Part shown: piece after piece, positions 60,890 through 64,000 of the stretch
Numbering within the stretch: the first letter of the stretch is position 1
How the letters are laid out: each line of letters begins with the position of its first letter
Source of the DNA: Streptomyces diacarni
Lineage (GTDB): Bacteria; Actinomycetota; Actinomycetes; Streptomycetales; Streptomycetaceae
Length of the DNA: 64,000 bases
Reading direction: 5' to 3'
NCBI RefSeq assembly: GCF_003323715.1
Contig: NZ_QOIN01000046.1
Location: 248,001-312,000, forward strand
The notes under the pieces: generated by a model
What the model saw: only the letters and a program-made list of their open reading frames with translations
The model's database searches: none
Told to the model about the DNA's origin: nothing
Program-made: the position numbers and the translations under genes

Positions 60890-62533
60890 GTGGACGGTCC
60901 GGCTCGGGCGGAGCCCGGCACGCGGTCGGCGGGAGCGGCGTTCGCAAAGGTCCGCGCGGTCGCGGACGCCATCTGTTACGAGGGCTACCTGCTCTACCCC
61001 TACCGCCGCTCCTCGCCCAAGAACCGGGTGCGCTGGCAGTTCGGCGTCCTCGCGCCGCGCGCCTGGGTGGAGGCCGACGGACCCGTGCCGCCGAGCGTCG
61101 CCGGAGCCGCCGAGTCCTGGCGCCAGCACACCGCATGCCTGGTGGAGGCCGGCCCCGGAGCGCTGCTGCGCGTCCGGGTGCGGTACCTCCAGGTGCAGGG
61201 CAAGCGCGTCGAACGCCGGGTCAGGACGCGGGACGGGGGCGGGGAGGACGCCTGGGAGGCCGTGGAGTCAGCCGACCTCGGTGGCGAGCTCCACCTCTCC
61301 TTCGACGAGGCGGTGGAACACGAGACCGACATCGAGGTCGAGCTGGCCGACCTGCTCGCGGGAGAGCGGACGTTCCCCGTCGGCGCGCCCGGCGGTGCGC
61401 AGACCACCGACCTGACCGGCGCGGGCGACCTGGCCGGCGCGGGCGGCGAAGCGCTCCGCGTCGTGAGGCACCGCCGCCCGCTCGCGGCCCGCACCACACT
61501 CTCGGCGCACCCCCTGGCCGACCGCCCCGGAGCGCACCGCCTGAGCGTCCGCACCGAGAACACCGGCGACACCGTCCCGGCCGGCACGCCCCGCGACGAG
61601 GCGCTGCGGCACTCCCTGATCGCGACCCACACCCTGCTGGCCGGGGAGGGCGTCGAGTTCGTCTCCCTCATCGACCCACCCGCCTGGGCCGCGGCTCACA
61701 CGGACACGTGCCGCAACCTGCACACCTTCCCCGTGCTGGCCGGAGAGGAGGGCACGCGGCGGATGATGCTCTCCTCGCCCATCCTCCTCTCCGACCACCC
61801 GCAGATCGCTCCGGAGAGCCCCGGCGACCTGCACGACGCCGCCGAGATCGACGAGATCCTCTCCCTGCGCACGTTCCTGCTGACCGATGAGGAGAAGCGG
61901 GAGGCCCGGGCCACCGACGCGCGCGCGGCCGCCATCCTCGACCAGGTCGAGAACATGCCCCGGGAGGTCTTCGCGCGCCTGCACGGCGCGATCCGCTCGC
62001 TGGAGCCCGCAGGGGACTTCACCGCCCGGACCTCGGCAGCGACGACGCCGGCCGCCGCCGAGCCCCCACCGGACGGCGACGACCCGGTGCCGGCGCGCGC
62101 GACCACGCCCTGGTGGCAGGAGGGCGGCGACGAGGGGATCTCACCGTCGACGGACAGCGTGCTGGTCGCGGGCGTACCGGTGCGGCGCGGGCACCGGGTG
62201 GTGCTGCGGCCGCGGGCCCGGGGCGCGGACGCGCACGACATCTTCCTCGCCGGCCGCACCGCGCAGGTCGCGGGCGTCTTCCACGACGTGGACGGCAGCG
62301 TGCACCTGGCCGTCACCCTCGACGACGACCCGGCGGCCGAGGTGAACGCCTGGTACGGCCGCTACTTCTACTTCCGTACCGACGAGGTCCATCCGCTGGA
62401 CGCCGACGCCTCCGCGCCCGACGCCTCCGCGCCCGACGCCTCCGCGCCCGATGCCTCCGCGCCCGACGCCGGTGCTCGTCGCCGCCCCGACGAGAAGAGG
62501 TCCGATGGACGCCATCGAGCTGTTGAAGCATGA
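60890..62533 (+). CDS. Hydrogenase-associated protein of unknown function
   Basis: 547 residues from GTG at 60890 behind GGGAGG (the longer frame from 60836 lacks a site). N-terminal YEGYLLYPYRRSSPKNRVRW, WQFGVLAPRAW; central RRPLAARTTLSAHPL, ATHTLLAGEGVEFVSLIDPP, RNLHTFPVLAGEEGTRRMML and SSPILLSDHPQIAPESPGDL. I recall this combination in group 1h hydrogenase loci, where its role is unknown (memory, unchecked). It ends with a DASAP tandem tail and overlaps the hemerythrin start by 29 bp. Confidence 0.75.
   Translation: MDGPARAEPGTRSAGAAFAKVRAVADAICYEGYLLYPYRRSSPKNRVRWQFGVLAPRAWVEADGPVPPSVAGAAESWRQHTACLVEAGPGALLRVRVRYLQVQGKRVERRVRTRDGGGEDAWEAVESADLGGELHLSFDEAVEHETDIEVELADLLAGERTFPVGAPGGAQTTDLTGAGDLAGAGGEALRVVRHRRPLAARTTLSAHPLADRPGAHRLSVRTENTGDTVPAGTPRDEALRHSLIATHTLLAGEGVEFVSLIDPPAWAAAHTDTCRNLHTFPVLAGEEGTRRMMLSSPILLSDHPQIAPESPGDLHDAAEIDEILSLRTFLLTDEEKREARATDARAAAILDQVENMPREVFARLHGAIRSLEPAGDFTARTSAATTPAAAEPPPDGDDPVPARATTPWWQEGGDEGISPSTDSVLVAGVPVRRGHRVVLRPRARGADAHDIFLAGRTAQVAGVFHDVDGSVHLAVTLDDDPAAEVNAWYGRYFYFRTDEVHPLDADASAPDASAPDASAPDASAPDAGARRRPDEKRSDGRHRAVEA
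62405..62464 (+). repeat. 15-bp coding tandem repeat (DASAP)4
   Basis: Four units of GACGCCTCCGCGCCC; the fourth has GAT for GAC. It encodes the disordered C-terminal tail of the hydrogenase-associated protein. Confidence 0.85.
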
Positions 62534-63106
62534 CCACCGGATGGTCGAGCAGCTCTTCCGCGACTACCGCGCGGCCGCCTCGGCCCGCCAGCGCCGCGCC
62601 GTGGTCGAGACACTCGTCCGCGAGCTGTCCAAGCACGCCGCACTCGAGGAGCTGATGGTCTATCCGCTGGCCAAGAAGGTGCTGGCGGACGGGCAGCAGG
62701 AGATCGGCGAGCATCTGGCCGAGCACATGGGTGTCAAGAAGACGCTTCTCGCGCTGGACCAGCTCCCCTCCGCCGGGAGCGGCAGCAGCACCTACCCGGA
62801 CGGGTTCGAGGGCGGCGAGGGCGACGCGCGGGTCATGGAGCGGACGACCGCGCTGATGACCGAGCTCCAGCAGGAGATCGAGGAGCACGTGGTCGAGGAG
62901 GAGGGCCGCATGTTGCCCAAGCTGCGCGCGGCCCTCGACCAGCAGGCTCTCTACGAGCTGGGCCGTGAGCTGGAGAAGGCCAAGCGGACCGCCCCCACCA
63001 GGCCGCATCCCGGCGCCCCGGACCAGCCACCGGGGCTGGCGATGGCGGCTCCGGTCGCGGCCGTCTACGACCGACTGCGTGACCGGCTGCAAGGGAGGCC
63101 CAGAAC

Positions 63107-63110
<4 letters not shown>
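62505..63110 (+). CDS. Hemerythrin HHE-domain protein
   Basis: 201 residues from ATG at 62505 (AAGAGG). Di-iron ligands: LLKHDHRMVEQLF near 9, ELSKHAALEELMVYP near 42 (Glu supplied nearby), GEHLAEHMGVKKTL near 78 and EIEEHVVEEEGRMLP near 126. Such proteins bind O2 or act as oxygen buffers. Placed between the hydrogenase-linked unknown and the hydrogenase, it could protect the metal sites or sense O2. The C-terminal 60 residues are basic and Pro-rich. Confidence 0.88.

Positions 63111-64000
<890 letters not shown>

Noticed and set aside
62405..62464. Repeats considered as a CRISPR-like array
   Set aside because: Units are contiguous 15-bp coding repeats with no spacers and encode DASAP in frame.

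Overview
The window is high-GC DNA with actinobacterial codon use, dense 4-bp GTGA/ATGA gene overlaps, many GTG starts and a few rare TTA codons. A degraded XRE regulator/DUF397 pair, group 1h-type hydrogenase genes and tiny secreted proteins point the same way. The best fit is a Streptomyces or close relative. No rRNA, tRNA or CRISPR array was seen. The first and last genes run off the window.

Layout. 1-6.7 kb: ordinary chromosomal genes (an alpha/beta hydrolase, a CPBP membrane protease translationally coupled to a NarL-type two-component system, a PGPGW membrane protein, a Tat-exported phosphocholine phospholipase C). 6.7-25.7 kb: a non-canonical biosynthetic cluster in two divergent operons. 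The minus operon carries two DegT aminotransferases, a UbiA prenyltransferase, a flavin amine oxidase, two AMP-forming ligases, a methyltransferase and a two-domain CaiB-like CoA-transferase. The plus operon carries two Gfo/Idh dehydrogenases, a TIM-barrel isomerase, an M20 hydrolase, an Ldh-family dehydrogenase and a conserved unknown. A nucleotide-sugar 6-dehydrogenase lies nearby. There is no PKS, NRPS or carrier protein and no local regulator. TTA codons occur in the first gene of each operon and twice in the sugar dehydrogenase, suggesting bldA control.

27.3-32.6 kb: a complete second-type tsaD-alaS pair preceded by an AT-rich dyad, a 56-residue protein with a duplicated TPSQAEGERD motif, and transposase relics on both sides (Tn3-like and IS701/IS5-like). 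32.6-45.8 kb: accessory genes, including a DHP-decarboxylase-like binding protein divergent from a TetR gene with twin operators, a family 8 polysaccharide lyase, a cytochrome P450 behind a perfect 24-bp palindrome, a cupin/DUF4865 pair, an XRE regulator broken by an in-frame TGA, and a pyruvate oxidase-like enzyme.

46-64 kb: an energy and stress island. It holds an enolase-superfamily enzyme, a YdiJ-like FAD/Fe-S 2-hydroxyacid dehydrogenase, stand-alone ctaD-ctaF and qcrB paralogues, a CBS protein, a DUF2231-Rieske protein, a large catalase, an SDR, a CDGSH protein, and finally a hydrogenase-linked unknown, a hemerythrin and the small subunit of a group 1h (actinobacterial, high-affinity) [NiFe] hydrogenase with the diagnostic CxxD proximal-cluster motif. 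The likely theme is oxidation of H2 and 2-hydroxyacids feeding a secondary aerobic branch, with peroxide and oxygen protection. All functions are read from motifs and family knowledge; no searches were run.
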